Source: Cryomorphaceae bacterium 1068 (GTDB lineage: Bacteria > Bacteroidota > Bacteroidia > Flavobacteriales_D > Cryomorphaceae). From it: a stretch of 64,000 bases of DNA. Shown here in pieces: positions 43,401 through 52,156 of the stretch. Position 1 is the first letter of the stretch. The number at the start of each line of letters is the position of its first letter. The DNA lies in contig JAPVXR010000002.1 of the NCBI GenBank assembly GCA_027214385.1, forward strand, positions 62,001 through 126,000, written 5' to 3'. Below the pieces are notes generated by a model. That model was given only the letters and a program-made list of their open reading frames with translations. It did not search any database and had not been told where the DNA came from. Both the position numbers and the translations under genes were made by a program.

Positions 43401-44009
43401 AACCGATGCTAGGACACTGATCTCGTCAGTCAGTTTTCCACTGAGTTGAAGGCTGAGCGTACTATTCACGGTCAAGTCTTGATTGTTTCCAAAGCCCAGG
43501 CCCCGCGATATGCTTCCGGTTTTATTCAATCTAGTAGAGCCAAAAACGGATTGTTGCTGTGCTTCAGGGCGAAAGGTGTATGGATCGGAGTAATAGTCCT
43601 CTCCTCGCTGTATGATGGAGGGTGATCGTCTTTGATACTTTCTCGTTAAGTCTATAGCAAATACTCGGTATGAAATTTCAATATATTTTGGAGGCGATTT
43701 TTCTTTCCAGACCAGTTTTGCCTCTGCGGGCAAAAGCGAATACGAAGAGTCCGATACAATTACACCATTGGATTTAACCACAAAAGAACCCGGGTCAATG
43801 CTCACAGTATCAATAGAAGTAGTATCGCCCTGAAGAAGAAGTGTTTTACTTCTGTAAGATCCGAAATCTTGAGCACAAAGATGCGTCGTACCGCTTACAA
43901 GAGCGATAAGATACAACCCTACTATTGCCGTTTTCTTTAGACGACAAAAACACGGTAGTATAGGGAATCTATTAACTTTGAGCGTCTGAAAGAACATCGA
44001 TTCGCCCAC
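40461..44009 (-). CDS. Large outer-membrane beta-barrel-like protein
   Basis: 1182 residues. Two starts are possible (44009 or Met5 at 43997); a hydrophobic export signal follows (AIVGLYLIALVSGTTHLCAQ). The conserved N-terminal stretch contains GNNQDLTVNSTLSLQLSG and ASVTDDNIPIQPEGNT. The remainder is rich in alternating amphipathic strands ending in aromatic residues, and the last residue is Phe (VQVRAFF), typical of outer-membrane barrels. It is a Bacteroidota family I recognise but cannot name functionally. It is transcribed away from xth, with only 23 bases between the starts. Confidence 0.85.
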   Translation of the reverse strand: MGESMFFQTLKVNRFPILPCFCRLKKTAIVGLYLIALVSGTTHLCAQDFGSYRSKTLLLQGDTTSIDTVSIDPGSFVVKSNGVIVSDSSYSLLPAEAKLVWKEKSPPKYIEISYRVFAIDLTRKYQRRSPSIIQRGEDYYSDPYTFRPEAQQQSVFGSTRLNKTGSISRGLGFGNNQDLTVNSTLSLQLSGKLTDEISVLASVTDDNIPIQPEGNTAQLQEFDQVFIQLYDDQNKLTAGDFIIQRPLGYFSTYFKRAQGASYETRRKMGAGNYTFFTQTSAAISRGKFSRDILKGTEGNQGPYRLTGNENESFIIILAGTERVFIDGKEMQRGQQNDYVIDYNTAEITFTANQLINKDKRIAVEFQYTDANYSRSLVQTSTGVENDRFQFFINFFSEQDAKNQPLQQDLTDQDKTILSLAGNDPSLAIAPGFTEVFEYSNDRILYTLTDSLGYDSVFVRVTEPTTPLYNVNFSEVGEGNGDYVQAGFDATGRIFQWVEPEVIGGQVFHNGNYAPVRQLVAPKRNQLFMAGANGKFTEKTSAGIEAGFSNDDQNTFSEIGDENNLSHGLFAKVEHTETLSKKPDAAEVFGRAMIESRGKNFRPIEPYRSVEFTRNWNLSLNDSLENNAQSIITGAVGIKKASMYDLTYSLDRFDAGSDYTGLKNNLNANLNLEGFRGWFIGSLLETEGAVKSRFTRHKSLVEKDMWITKIGFTDEREDNLRFAPDSDTLSATAYKFYDWQFYIANLDSSKLGYKVFYRERTDFAAATDDYSESTHAIHYGAEMSLLGNPKNTLKATVSNRILEIVDEESTEQEPEQTLLMRIEYAGRFFKNTITANTFYEIGSGLERRQEFIYILDPTGQAPFTWIDYNNNGVKELNEFETARPEDGERYLRVFTPTDDYERAYSNQFSQSINISPAGIWMKEEGIKKVLARFSNQTAFRIQRKTRKEDEVDRFNPFADPSGTENLISQSSSIRNTFFFNRTSSKFGVDYTYSDQTSKTPLTSGFEERENTAHILRLRYNFTAKYGVILEQETGTRLSGSDFLEGRTYAIDYISLKPTLSYQPSTAFRANLSGTYTLKENAENLGGEQAEIVDFGADLRLSKIEKGTYFAQINYITIDYVGGVNNSLSYEMLEGLQNGQNITWAAGIQRNLGKNLQLSLTYNGRKSEETRSIHTGNVQVRAFF

Positions 44010-44032
44010 GTGGGCTCCTAAGAATACGCAAT

Positions 44033-44806
44033 TTGAAGCTTAAAATTATATCATATAATGTCAATGGCATTCGTGCTGCCATTCGAAAAGGATTTTACGA
44101 ATGGCTCGAAGATGCTTCACCTGACCTTGTTTTAATACAAGAAACCAAGGCAAAGCCCGAACAGATCGACCTCAAAGTAGCAGAGGAACTGGGGTATAAG
44201 TCATATTTTCATAGTGCAGAGAAGGCTGGTTACTCTGGAGTAGCAATTTTAAGCAAAATTGAGCCTGATAAGATAGTAGTTGGTTGTGGAATTGAAAAGT
44301 ATGATCGCGAAGGCCGAGTTTTGAGAGCTGATTTTGGAGACCTTTCCATTATGAGCACTTACTTTCCTTCTGGAAGCAGTGGCGAGGATCGACAGGCTTT
44401 TAAGATGGATTTTTTAGCAGACTTTTCTGTATTTATTGAAAAGCTGAAGGAGGAAAGACCAAACCTGGTCATAGGGGGAGATTACAACATCTGTCACCGA
44501 GCTATCGATATTCACAATCCTGTTTCAAATAAAAAGTCCAGTGGATTTCTTCCTGAAGAAAGGGAATGGGTCACTCAATTCTTAGAATCAGGTTTTATCG
44601 ATTCATTCAGAAGTGTGAATGGTGATGTGACTGATCAATATTCGTGGTGGACTTATCGCTTTAACGCACGAAAAAAGAATTTGGGATGGCGTATTGACTA
44701 CCATATGGTGTCGCAACCTTTGCTGGAATCTATCGTTAAAGCGGATATATTAGGCGACGTGTTCCATAGCGATCATTGTCCTGTTTCCCTAGAACTTAAC
44801 TTATAA
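44033..44806 (+). CDS. xth: Exodeoxyribonuclease III
   Basis: 257 residues, the major AP-endonuclease family in base-excision repair. The start is TTG (MKLKIISYNVNGIRAA). LIQETKAKPEQ supplies the metal Glu, GGDYNICH the catalytic Asp/Asn, WRIDYHMVS a later motif, and HSDHCPV the catalytic Asp-His pair near the end. The TAA stop shares a base with the following ATG (TAATG). Confidence 0.96.
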   Translation: MKLKIISYNVNGIRAAIRKGFYEWLEDASPDLVLIQETKAKPEQIDLKVAEELGYKSYFHSAEKAGYSGVAILSKIEPDKIVVGCGIEKYDREGRVLRADFGDLSIMSTYFPSGSSGEDRQAFKMDFLADFSVFIEKLKEERPNLVIGGDYNICHRAIDIHNPVSNKKSSGFLPEEREWVTQFLESGFIDSFRSVNGDVTDQYSWWTYRFNARKKNLGWRIDYHMVSQPLLESIVKADILGDVFHSDHCPVSLELNL

Positions 44807-46545
44807 TGATTAGAACAGTTCCATCGTTTCTAAGCAGACTTCTTCTCGTAGCTTTTTTGTTCTTTCTCGTAAACGGTTGCGATAATTCGCGATCAGATAG
44901 CGCCGGAGTAAACGGTGAGGTAAATCACGAATTAAGTGGAGGGCTATTTAAAATGAGTCTTTCAGACAACATTCTCAGCATTTTTCCGCACAACTTAATT
45001 GACGCTGCAGCTTTCAACTTGATGAATCAAGTTTATGAAGGCCTTTTTGAGCTAGATGAAAAGACAAATAGTTTTAAGCCACAATTGGCCGAGTCATACT
45101 CCATTAGTGAGGACGGAAAGGTTTATACAATCGTTCTTAAGAAAGGAGTATTCTTTCACGATGACCCCATTTTTCCAGGAGGAAAAGGAAGAGAAGTTAA
45201 AGCTGAAGACGTTGTACATTGCTTTACCAAACTCTGTGAGCCTTCAGAAAATAATGCGCTTTACCCCTATGTGATAGATCTTATCAAGGGAGCATCTGAA
45301 TTCAGAAAATCCAAAATGGATGGGAGAAAGACCTCCGAGAGTCCCGAAGGGTTGCGATTGATAGATGACTATATTCTCGAAATCGAATTAGAGCATTCCA
45401 CTCCAAATTTTTTGGCTGTTCTCACGCATCCATGCTGCTGGGTTTTCCCAAAAGAACTGTATGAATATGAAGATCAGGTTAACAATTGGTGCATTGGTAC
45501 AGGACCTTTCAAGGCCTTTACCATTAAAATGAACGACGTAATCATATTTCAACGAAATAAGAATTATCGAGAAATGGACAGTTTGGGACGATCACTTCCT
45601 TACTTGGATGCTGTTCGGTGCAACTTTGTAGAAAATGAAAGAGATCAACTTGACGCCCTCCTGGATGGTAATTTGGATTTAATCTTCAGCGTGCCAAGAG
45701 AGAATATTCAACAGTTGGTTGAATCAGCAAAAAGCACCGATGCAGGCTATAGCATCATGACCATTCCCGGAATGCGTGTAGAGTACTATGGTTTTCAGCA
45801 TAGAAGCGACTTGTTTGAAAATGAAGATGTTCGAAAGGCGATAAATTATGCCATTGATCGACAATTCTTGGTAGACAGCGTCCTTAAAGGTTTTGGGGAG
45901 CCTGCCATATACGGTTTTGTTCCTCCTTCTGCCCCGGGCTACAACGCCAAGAGTCTTGAAGGCTACTCTTTCGACCCCGACCTTGCCAGACAGCTATTGA
46001 TAGGTGCAGGGTTCGAAGATTCCCAAGATTTTCCCGTGCTAACTATTCAAATAAATGATGGTAACCCTACGGCACTGGATGTGGCAGAAGCTGTTCAAAA
46101 AATGCTTGCTGTTAATCTTGGATTAACCATAGAACTCTCAATTCTACCGAGGGATAAACACTATGAAGAAATTGAATTGGGAAATGTAGACATCTGGAGA
46201 GATGGATGGATAGCTGACTACCCTGATCCTGAGAACTTTTTGAAATTATTTCACGGTAAGCTTGTGCCGGATGATTCTGTTAAAGCCTCTTACTTGAATA
46301 CTGTCAGGTTTAAAGACCCTGACTTTGATGAATTTTTTGAGCGCTCAACCAGAGAGACCAATGCTGAGTTAAGACAGAAATTGTTGTTCAAAGCAGATAG
46401 CGTTGTTATAGACAAGGCAGCTGTTGCACCATTGTATTACGAACAATGGGTTTGGTTGGTCAATAAGCGAGTTCAGAATCTTTCAGTTAGCCCAATGGGA
46501 AACCTTGATCTTTCCCAAGTTTACCTCTCGAAAGAGGAAGATTAA
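44806..46545 (+). CDS. Peptide-binding lipoprotein (SBP family 5)
   Basis: 579 residues with lipobox FLVNGC (Cys25). It has the extracellular solute-binding family 5 pattern: FKMSLSDNILSIFPHNLIDAAAFNLMNQVYEGLFELDE, YSISEDGKVYTIVLKKGVFFHDDPIF, and later VRKAINYAIDRQFLVDSVLKG. These bind oligopeptides or related ligands for an ABC importer. No permease or ATPase gene is next to it, so its transport partner is elsewhere or it works in sensing. It is coupled to xth by TAATG, an unusual pairing. Confidence 0.93.
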   Translation: MIRTVPSFLSRLLLVAFLFFLVNGCDNSRSDSAGVNGEVNHELSGGLFKMSLSDNILSIFPHNLIDAAAFNLMNQVYEGLFELDEKTNSFKPQLAESYSISEDGKVYTIVLKKGVFFHDDPIFPGGKGREVKAEDVVHCFTKLCEPSENNALYPYVIDLIKGASEFRKSKMDGRKTSESPEGLRLIDDYILEIELEHSTPNFLAVLTHPCCWVFPKELYEYEDQVNNWCIGTGPFKAFTIKMNDVIIFQRNKNYREMDSLGRSLPYLDAVRCNFVENERDQLDALLDGNLDLIFSVPRENIQQLVESAKSTDAGYSIMTIPGMRVEYYGFQHRSDLFENEDVRKAINYAIDRQFLVDSVLKGFGEPAIYGFVPPSAPGYNAKSLEGYSFDPDLARQLLIGAGFEDSQDFPVLTIQINDGNPTALDVAEAVQKMLAVNLGLTIELSILPRDKHYEEIELGNVDIWRDGWIADYPDPENFLKLFHGKLVPDDSVKASYLNTVRFKDPDFDEFFERSTRETNAELRQKLLFKADSVVIDKAAVAPLYYEQWVWLVNKRVQNLSVSPMGNLDLSQVYLSKEED

Positions 46546-46551
46546 GAATTA

Positions 46552-47241
46552 CTATTCGTTTTGAAGAAGAAACTCCTTTGCAACGGGCAATAAGGTTTCG
46601 AAAATGGGAATCTCCGTTTCTGTTTCGATGAGATACGTATTGATCTCATGATTTTCTCGATACTGCATCTTCAGTTCACGATAGTTTGGAAACCTTCCCG
46701 TCATTTTTTCATCTATAAATTGTGTCATCACATCTTTGTAGGACTCACTTTCGTAAGGTCTTCTCACAAATCGGTACTCATATTTGTAGATTCGAGTTTT
46801 TTTAGACCTATTTAATAGGATTAGGCCTCCGCTGCTTTGAGGGCTCAACAGCCCGATAGGGCGAATATTGATTTGCTCCATCAGCTGTTCCTTTTCTGAA
46901 ATACCAAGTTGGTAGGTGGAAGATAGTTTTTCCAGTGCAAATCCCAGCACGTTGTTGAGCGTGCTCATTACCCCGTCATCAGAAAGTCGTTCGCGGATTA
47001 ATCTGAGTTTTTTCACATCAACACCGATCAAATTCGTTCTCAACTCATTTTCGAGATTCAGAACGCTTTGCTTGTAAAAGTTAAGCTTTCTCAAATGATT
47101 CTGAATGTCGGGGAGATAAGGGAATAGCATTGACTCCTCAAACCGTTTTTGGGCTTGAGATGTGTATGCCAGCACCTGGTAGGTTTTGTATTCGTAATCG
47201 AATACAGGCTCAATTAGCCAATCATTGCTAAGCCTACTCAT
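46552..47241 (-). CDS. Hypothetical cytoplasmic protein, Bacteroidota type
   Basis: 229 residues, no signal peptide or membrane segment, mixed helices with many charged residues. It begins MSRLSNDWLIEPVFDYEYKTYQ. No motif that I recognise. It is convergent with the peptide-binding lipoprotein (6 bases apart) and divergent from the OmpA lipoprotein gene. Function unknown. Confidence 0.75.
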   Translation of the reverse strand: MSRLSNDWLIEPVFDYEYKTYQVLAYTSQAQKRFEESMLFPYLPDIQNHLRKLNFYKQSVLNLENELRTNLIGVDVKKLRLIRERLSDDGVMSTLNNVLGFALEKLSSTYQLGISEKEQLMEQINIRPIGLLSPQSSGGLILLNRSKKTRIYKYEYRFVRRPYESESYKDVMTQFIDEKMTGRFPNYRELKMQYRENHEINTYLIETETEIPIFETLLPVAKEFLLQNE

Positions 47242-47348
47242 AAGTATTAATACTCTTTTGGTGAATAAAAGTTGCCGACCTTTGATATACTTAACGCAAA
47301 AAGGTAAGAAATTTGCTATTGTGTGTTCAACGATCTTAAACTAGCCAT

Positions 47349-48326
47349 ATGTCAAATACTTATTCCAAAGCAATCCTTCTCATTTTTACAATTGTCACCC
47401 TTACATCTTGTGTTCCTAATGGAAAATTTATGGATGTATCACAAAAGCAAGAAGCGTGTGAACGTGAAAATGAGCAGCTGAGGCTCCAGAATGAAAAGTT
47501 GAGCACAGAATTGAATGAGTTCGACACAAAGTATAATGTGTCTGAGCGAAAAATTGACGCATTGAAATCTGATACGGCGGTATTGGGGAATAGCTTGCGC
47601 ATCTTGAGAAAACAATACGACAAGATCAACACTTTGAATGATCAACTTCTTTCCAAGACTGCGAGCTTGCGCGAAGGTACGGAAGCAGAGAAGCAAACCT
47701 TGATGGCTGAGCTTGAAACAGTTCGACTGTCTCTCTTAGAAAAAGAGGATGCATTGAACCAACTGGAAACAGCATTGAATACGAAAGAGGAAGAGCTTTT
47801 AGAAAGAGAGGCAAAGCTTACAGAGTTACGAGCAGCGATCACTGAGAAGGACTCGTTGATGAACGCTTTACGGCAAAGTGTTTCTGACGCTTTACTTGGT
47901 TTTGAAGGCAATGGACTCACGATTGAAAAGCGAAATGGTCGCGTATATGTAAGCATGGAGGCAAAGCTGCTGTTTGCCACTGGAGAAACTGCTGTGGATA
48001 AGAAGGGGCAAGAAGTGATTATTGATTTAGCCAGAGCTCTTGGCAATAGAGACGATCTTGACATCGTAGTAGAAGGTCATACCGATACTGATGAATTTCA
48101 GAGATCTACCTTTCCACGTAACAACTGGGATCTAAGTGTTCTCAGAGCCACTTCTGTTATAAATATCATGCTGGCCAATTCAGACATCAACCCTGAAATG
48201 CTAGTGGCTGCGGGAAGAAGTCAATATATGCCCATTGACCCGAACAACAAGGCGAAAAATCGACGAATTGAAATTATCCTTTCGCCTAAATTGAATGAAT
48301 TGCTTGAAATGGTGAGCGAGGATTAA
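47349..48326 (+). CDS. OmpA-family lipoprotein with coiled coil
   Basis: 325 residues. Lipobox TLTSC puts the lipidated Cys at 21. A long coiled coil (about 30-175) and an OmpA C-terminal domain (about 205-320) follow. That domain carries the peptidoglycan-binding pattern VVEGHTDTDEF and NWDLSVLRATSVINIM. It tethers outer membrane and peptidoglycan. The end overlaps the convergent radA gene by 4 bases. Confidence 0.93.
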   Translation: MSNTYSKAILLIFTIVTLTSCVPNGKFMDVSQKQEACERENEQLRLQNEKLSTELNEFDTKYNVSERKIDALKSDTAVLGNSLRILRKQYDKINTLNDQLLSKTASLREGTEAEKQTLMAELETVRLSLLEKEDALNQLETALNTKEEELLEREAKLTELRAAITEKDSLMNALRQSVSDALLGFEGNGLTIEKRNGRVYVSMEAKLLFATGETAVDKKGQEVIIDLARALGNRDDLDIVVEGHTDTDEFQRSTFPRNNWDLSVLRATSVINIMLANSDINPEMLVAAGRSQYMPIDPNNKAKNRRIEIILSPKLNELLEMVSED

Positions 48327-49681
48327 CCAAACATTTCCGTGAGCATATCGCGCACATGTCCTACCGAGTGAATTTCCAGTTTACCCGATAGAGCAGACTT
48401 AGAGAGTTGATGGTGTTTGGAGATGAAAATGGATTTGAATCCAAGTTTATCCGCTTCAGCAATGCGTTGTTCAATTCTATTGATGGGTCTTATTTCTCCT
48501 GATAAGCCGACCTCACCTGCAAAACAAGTTTGGCGTGGCAGGCTTAAATCTTCACTCGACGACAATACTGCCGCAACTACCGCGAGATCAATGGAAGGAT
48601 CGTGTATTTTGAGTCCTCCTGCAATATTCAAAAAGACATCTTTGCCCGCCAATTTAAACCCACATCTCTTTTCGAGAACGGCCAGTAGCATGTTGAGGCG
48701 CTTGACATCATAACCCGTAGCTGATCGTTGAGGAGTTCCATAAACGGCGGTACTCACCAAGGCTTGAACCTCTATGATGAGTGGGCGAATTCCTTCAATA
48801 ATGGCTGCAGCTGCGGAGCCGCTTAAATTATCAGCATAGCCACTCAGCAAAAGTTCCGAAGGGTTTTCTACACTTTGAAGTCCTGAACCTTCCATGCGGT
48901 AAATGCCCAATTCATTTGTGCTACCAAATCGATTTTTAGTACATCTGAGCAAGCGAAAGACATGATTCTGGTCCCCTTCAAAAAGAAGGACAGCGTCTAC
49001 CATATGCTCCAGGACTTTCGGTCCTGCAATGTTTCCCTCTTTGGTAATATGCCCGATTAAAAAGAGCGTGACTCCTTCTTCTTTGGCAAATCGCATTAGT
49101 CGAGCGGCGCTTTCCCTGATCTGACTAATCGATCCCGGTGAAGATTCAATCCACGACGCATTCAGCGTTTGAACGGAGTCTATCACAATAAAATCAGGTT
49201 TGAGGCTACTTGCGTGTTCAATAATAGCATCAGGATCGGTTTCGGTAAGTAGGAAACACTTTGGGTTGAGTTCCCCGATTCGTGAGGCCCGATCAGCAAT
49301 TTGGGCTTTGCTCTCCTCTCCGGATACATATAGCACATTTGCCTTTTCGTATTTTAAAGAGGTCTGAAGTAGAAGAGTCGATTTTCCAATGCCTGGCTCA
49401 CCGGCTATTAAAACCAACGATCCGGGGACCATTCCGCCCCCCAAAACGCGATCTGCCTCTGCATCACCAGTATGGTTGCGCTTGCCGGTCTCACTTTGCA
49501 CTTCACTTATGGCCACGGGCAAGCTCTCCTTTTTTCTCTCTGAGGAGAATCCCTTTTTTGATTTCACGACAGTTTCTTCAATAAAGGTGTTCCACTCTCC
49601 GCAAGAAGGACATTTGCCTTGCCACTTAGGCGATTCAAAACCACAATTCTGGCAAAAGAAAACAGATTTCGATTTAGCCAT
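48323..49681 (-). CDS. radA: DNA repair protein RadA
   Basis: 452 residues. RecA-like ATPase that promotes branch migration in recombination. The N-terminal Cys4 zinc finger has CQNC (C10, C13) and CPSC. Walker A is GEPGIGKST, the RadA motif KNRFGSTNELG is present, and the C-terminal Lon-protease-like domain includes GLSGEIRPI. It overlaps the rfaE2 gene end by 8 bases and is the last gene of the panC cluster. Confidence 0.96.
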   Translation of the reverse strand: MAKSKSVFFCQNCGFESPKWQGKCPSCGEWNTFIEETVVKSKKGFSSERKKESLPVAISEVQSETGKRNHTGDAEADRVLGGGMVPGSLVLIAGEPGIGKSTLLLQTSLKYEKANVLYVSGEESKAQIADRASRIGELNPKCFLLTETDPDAIIEHASSLKPDFIVIDSVQTLNASWIESSPGSISQIRESAARLMRFAKEEGVTLFLIGHITKEGNIAGPKVLEHMVDAVLLFEGDQNHVFRLLRCTKNRFGSTNELGIYRMEGSGLQSVENPSELLLSGYADNLSGSAAAAIIEGIRPLIIEVQALVSTAVYGTPQRSATGYDVKRLNMLLAVLEKRCGFKLAGKDVFLNIAGGLKIHDPSIDLAVVAAVLSSSEDLSLPRQTCFAGEVGLSGEIRPINRIEQRIAEADKLGFKSIFISKHHQLSKSALSGKLEIHSVGHVRDMLTEMFG

Positions 49682-50192
49682 TTTTAGACTTTTTAATAAT
49701 CGCTGTTGTGCTGTACCCTTCTACAAGCGGTATGGAAACCGTACTCTTACCATTGGCACGTTGAATATCCGATCCAACGATGTAATTCTTTTGCTTTGGA
49801 TCATCCTGATCGGGATCGTAGTCCCCACCTTTTAGCAAGACATCAGGTTTGATTCGTTTTACCAATTCATAAGGGGTGCCATCGCTGAAGATTACCACGG
49901 CATCAACGCATTGCAAAGCAGCTATCAACGTAGCGCGATCACGCTCCCCATTGATTGGCCTTTCGGGTCCTTTGTTCAATGACTTAACGGAAGTATCAGA
50001 GTTAACTCCCACAATGAGAAAATCTCCTTGTTCGCTGGCAAGATTTAACAGTGTCACATGTCCTCTGTGAAGAATGTCAAAAACTCCATTGGTGAAAACG
50101 ATTCGTTTTCCTTTTACTCTGAGTCTTTGGGCCAGATTATCGAGTTTATCAATTTCGATAATCTTTTCGTTCACTCTATCCAGTCTGCTCAT
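49674..50192 (-). CDS. rfaE2: D-glycero-beta-D-manno-heptose 1-phosphate adenylyltransferase
   Basis: 172-residue single-domain nucleotidyltransferase corresponding to the C-terminal half of HldE. The nucleotide site is TNGVFDILHRGHV (HxGH at 42-45), and the late ISSTxxxx-like stretch is GYSTTAIIKK. It makes ADP-heptose for the lipopolysaccharide core. Overlaps of 17 bases with the upstream gene and 8 with radA show a tight operon. Confidence 0.94.
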   Translation of the reverse strand: MSRLDRVNEKIIEIDKLDNLAQRLRVKGKRIVFTNGVFDILHRGHVTLLNLASEQGDFLIVGVNSDTSVKSLNKGPERPINGERDRATLIAALQCVDAVVIFSDGTPYELVKRIKPDVLLKGGDYDPDQDDPKQKNYIVGSDIQRANGKSTVSIPLVEGYSTTAIIKKSKNG

Positions 50193-51183
50193 TGAGGCGA
50201 TTTTTATTTAAGATGGGCATAAGAAACATGCATAATCCTCCTACCAAGACGATCATGATCGTTTGTGAAAACCAGAGAATCCATCCCAATGCAAATCCGC
50301 TTTCGGCAGAAATCCCATATAGCATAAGCGCTTGCATGATCCCTGCAGGAAAAGCTCCTATGCCACCGGGAATAATGACAATTGCAAAACTACCCAATAC
50401 GAAACCGGCAAAAATTGCACTGATCCCTACGCTCGAAGTTTCTTCCAGTGCGAAGAAACAAACACCAAACATGGCAAGATACAGCCCCCAGATTGCAAGG
50501 GTTGCCAGCAGATACAACCAGCGCTTTTCCATTCTCACAATACTGCGCAAACCCTCCAGCAATTCGTTGATGAAGCTACGGATTTTACTAACCAAAGGGA
50601 TGTGAGAGAATTTTTTGAGGAGGTAAAACCCTAATGCGATCAAAGCAATTACAGCTATGCCTCCGACAGATATAAGGGGCCACTCAAACTGATTTCTCGC
50701 AACACTGATTATTTCCAGTGCATATTTTTCTAAAAGCTCAAACTGAAGCAAAAGGGTAGTAAACGTGATGATCAGAAGTATAATGAAGTCAAGAGCCCGC
50801 TCGGATAGAATAGACCCAAAAGATTTTTGAAAAGGAACTCCTTCGTACTTAGTAAGGGCAGCAGCTCTGCTTACTTCACCTACCCTAGGAAGGGCCAGGT
50901 TGACCACGTATCCGATCATTACGGCCATAAAATTATTGGTCGTACTGGGAGAGTAGCCCATTGCCTCAAGCTGAAATTTCCATCGGTATCCTCTGATCCA
51001 ATGGCTCAGTAGGCCCATAAAAAATGAAAGAAGGACCCAAAAATAATTGGCACTTTCGAAAGCTTTAAAAAGGTCGATTCTCTGGTCGGGGCTGAGTTGG
51101 TTGTAAATGTGCCACACCAAATAAATACCCAAACCAACAGGGATAATTATCTTAAGAAGCTGAATGGCCTTAGCTTTAAACAT
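50176..51183 (-). CDS. Lysylphosphatidylglycerol synthase-like (YbhN/UPF0104) flippase-domain membrane protein
   Basis: 335 residues with about eight transmembrane segments. The family stretch ALPRVGEVSRAAALTKYEGVPFQKSFGSILSERALD and the later PGGIGAFPAGIM are present. The soluble aminoacyl-transfer domain of MprF is absent, so this is a stand-alone membrane domain, possibly a lipid flippase. It lies between panC and rfaE2 in one operon. Confidence 0.9.
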   Translation of the reverse strand: MFKAKAIQLLKIIIPVGLGIYLVWHIYNQLSPDQRIDLFKAFESANYFWVLLSFFMGLLSHWIRGYRWKFQLEAMGYSPSTTNNFMAVMIGYVVNLALPRVGEVSRAAALTKYEGVPFQKSFGSILSERALDFIILLIITFTTLLLQFELLEKYALEIISVARNQFEWPLISVGGIAVIALIALGFYLLKKFSHIPLVSKIRSFINELLEGLRSIVRMEKRWLYLLATLAIWGLYLAMFGVCFFALEETSSVGISAIFAGFVLGSFAIVIIPGGIGAFPAGIMQALMLYGISAESGFALGWILWFSQTIMIVLVGGLCMFLMPILNKNRLNEQTG

Positions 51184-51195
51184 AATAGACTAGAT

Positions 51196-52029
51196 TCAAA
51201 TCTTCATGTTATCGATGAGTCTCACCTTACCAATTTTCGCAGCTAAGAGTGCTATTCTATCACCCTGAGTCGCATGGTCGGATGGAGGCTCAAAACTCCT
51301 GGGATCGACTACCTTGACATACTCAAGCTCAAGTTCGGGAAAATTGGTCAAATAACGCTTCCCAAGGTTTTCTAATTCCAAATGATTCATCGAGGTGCTG
51401 TTCTCTGACATCAATTGAAGCGTTTTTGATAGATGCAGGGCTAGGTTTCTCTCCTTTTTAGAGAGTAGCATATTTCTCGAACTGAGAGCCAAACCGTCTT
51501 CATCCCTTACGGTATCGCATCCTATTACTTCCACACCTAAGTTGTAATTTTTATTCAGTTCCGTGATAATTCGGAACTGTTGGAAATCTTTTAAGCCAAA
51601 ATAAGCTCGTTTCGGCTGAACTATTTCGAACAATCTTTTCACAACAGAGGCAACACCATTGAAATGGCCTGGTCGAAAAGCTCCTTCCATCACATGAGAT
51701 ACTTCTCCGAGTTCATAGTGATGTTCGTCTTTTTCGGGGTAAATCTCATCCTTGCTAGGTAAAAAGACATAGTCAACATCGGCTGCTTTCAGAAGCTCCA
51801 GATCTTGGTCAACTTCGCGAGGATATCGGTCAAAGTCTTTAGGATCATTGAATTGAGTGGGATTGACAAAGATTGAAACGACCGTAAGGTCATTTTCGGA
51901 AGAACTCTTCTCTACTAAGCTTAAATGACCATTGTGCAATGCACCCATTGTGGGAACAAATCCAATTGATTTTTCCGGTAAGTTTTCAGCCAGAGAAGTC
52001 ATTTCACCTGCCTTTCTGATCACTTTCAT
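51196..52029 (-). CDS. panC: Pantothenate synthetase (pantoate-beta-alanine ligase)
   Basis: 277 residues. It joins pantoate and beta-alanine with ATP to make pantothenate, the coenzyme A precursor. The nucleotide site PTMGALHNGHLSLV has the HxGH His residues at 32 and 35; the FVNPTQFN and YFGLKDFQQ stretches and the SSRNMLLS signature follow. It is the first gene of the minus-strand cluster, starting 97 bases from the divergent GT5-like gene. Confidence 0.96.
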   Translation of the reverse strand: MKVIRKAGEMTSLAENLPEKSIGFVPTMGALHNGHLSLVEKSSSENDLTVVSIFVNPTQFNDPKDFDRYPREVDQDLELLKAADVDYVFLPSKDEIYPEKDEHHYELGEVSHVMEGAFRPGHFNGVASVVKRLFEIVQPKRAYFGLKDFQQFRIITELNKNYNLGVEVIGCDTVRDEDGLALSSRNMLLSKKERNLALHLSKTLQLMSENSTSMNHLELENLGKRYLTNFPELELEYVKVVDPRSFEPPSDHATQGDRIALLAAKIGKVRLIDNMKI

Positions 52030-52098
52030 ATGCTTCCGAAATGAGGGAATTTAAGGTTCAAAACGCCAAAGCGAAATTGGCCAAAGCTAACGAATAGA

Positions 52099-52129
52099 TT
52101 GAGAAACCGAGAAAATTTAGTTATTTTTG
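52099..52129 (+). promoter_or_regulatory. Putative promoter of the GT5-like gene
   Basis: TTG at 52099-52101 and TATTTTTG at 52122-52129 with a 20-base spacer fit the Bacteroidota -33/-7 consensus. The preferred ATG at 52157 follows 27 bases after the box. Confidence 0.6.
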
Positions 52130-52156
52130 TACTATCTAAACAATTCCCAGCATTTT

